Shown: one piece after another, positions 63,289-64,000 of the stretch
How positions within the stretch are numbered: the stretch's first letter is position 1
Layout of the letters: each line of letters begins with the position of its first letter
Origin: Echinarachnius parma
Taxonomy: Eukaryota > Echinodermata > Echinoidea > Clypeasteroida > Echinarachniidae
Length of the DNA: 64,000 nt
Reading direction: 5' to 3'
NCBI GenBank assembly: GCA_037951105.1
Contig: JBAMJV010009023.1
Span: 1-64,000 of the forward strand
Notes under the pieces: generated by a model
The model's database searches: none
Told to the model about the DNA's origin: nothing
Seen by the model: only the letters and a program-made list of their open reading frames with translations
Made by a program: the position numbers and the translations under genes

Positions 63289-63598
63289 CAGGGCTCGACA
63301 CTCGCACTGGCCTGCTGGCCCGGGGCTAGTGAAATTGCACTTCAGGCCAGCACAAATTTATAAAAGTCATATTTTGGTGGCCTGATCGGGCAAGCAGATT
63401 TTCAACCCAATAGACAATGACATACTTCATCTATAATCACAGGTTTGATCAGGAGATATTTTGAACAGTAAAAAGTTTACTTATAAAATCTAATTTTCGG
63501 GCCGGTAAATTTTTCTTTCCACCAGGAAAGGGGAAGAAATCATATTTTTACTGGCCCGACCGGGCCGCTGACAAAAAGGTAAGTGTGGAGCCCTGCCT
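63289..63598. repeat. Dispersed repeat ('GGGCTCGACACT' family), copy 3
   Basis: Begins AGGGCTCGACACTCGCACTG, contains GGCCTGATCGGGCAAGCAG and TGGCCCGACCGGGCCGC, ends GTAAGTGTGGAGCCCTGCC, an inverted form of the start. Confidence 0.65.
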
Positions 63599-63599
63599 A

Positions 63600-64000
63600 A
63601 GCTATTTGAGTACATCATTTTTAACAGTATAGTCGGGGCATCAAAGTTAGCGCAGCATTCAAGACCAAGTACGCACAATGTCAATAAAATTTGCGCTTGT
63701 TATTTGTAAAATTGCACTTACTTTTGCAGTATGTTGTTTGGCAAACCGCTAGATCGACAAATCTATCGCTTTCATGGCCTTTTTGACATTATTATTGTTA
63801 TTTTCACTGTCGGCATTCTAGCGATAGACGCGACCGATACGCGGTGCCTTAAGAGGCAAGAACACCGTAAGTCCGCAGTAAAAGTTACTTACGGAATAAC
63901 ATTTTTGTTGGGACATAAAACACCACATTCTCACACTTTGAGCGACATTTGTAGCCCTATCAATACATTTAGGGCTGATATAATACTTTAACTCACCGAT
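63600..64000. other. Upstream flank of EBAG9, nothing supported
   Basis: An 85-codon plus-strand frame (63731-63991) has no family resemblance. A 5' non-coding exon or the promoter of EBAG9 may lie here or beyond the window. Confidence 0.4.

Overview
This is animal nuclear DNA: AT-rich, intron-rich, with GT-AG introns, ordinary metazoan genes and a very high density of short inverted-repeat elements, SINE-like repeats and simple repeats. The repeat style (marine-invertebrate foldback elements, long poly-G/C runs, many TACATGTA-type words) suggests a marine invertebrate, perhaps an echinoderm or hemichordate. The sequence alone does not fix the species.

Five protein genes can be read. (1) Plus strand, 8344-24885: the complete 13-exon gene for the catalytic A subunit of the vacuolar H+-ATPase (614 aa). 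(2, 3) Minus strand, 32903-36903 and 40966-41653: two complete two-exon G-protein gamma subunit genes in tandem, 72 and 84 aa, each with a C-terminal CaaX box. (4) Plus strand, about 45200-48845: a three-exon gene for a protein I do not recognise, whose 5' end is not clean. (5) Minus strand, 55623-62853: an EBAG9/RCAS1-like gene in four coding exons (256 aa), with an LTR retroelement (57083-61196) inserted in its second intron in the opposite orientation. A weak candidate terminal exon of a further gene lies at 1389-1511 on the minus strand.

The main unexpected signal is that every recognised gene carries decayed partial tandem copies of its own exons inside the neighbouring introns or flank. 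I count about 20 copies around 10 exons. They follow a polarity: copies upstream of an exon carry its 5' part, usually with the acceptor site; copies downstream carry its 3' part, sometimes with the donor. V-ATPase exon 12 has three upstream and two downstream copies, and the last EBAG9 exon has one upstream and at least four downstream. This is the pattern expected if short tandem duplications keep arising with one breakpoint inside an exon and only those leaving one intact exon survive. Some copies keep usable acceptors and open frames, so they may act as alternative exons.

The rest of the window is mostly mobile-element debris: foldback elements and MITEs (one about 1.6 kb foldback in V-ATPase intron 8), a TIR element containing a second insertion, a 5'-truncated LINE with a perfect 16-bp target duplication inside an older MITE, tRNA-like SINEs, microsatellites and a 0.5-kb polypyrimidine tract. 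The stretches 2060-4950, 24886-28950, 41700-43000 and 49560-54500 hold no gene I can support.
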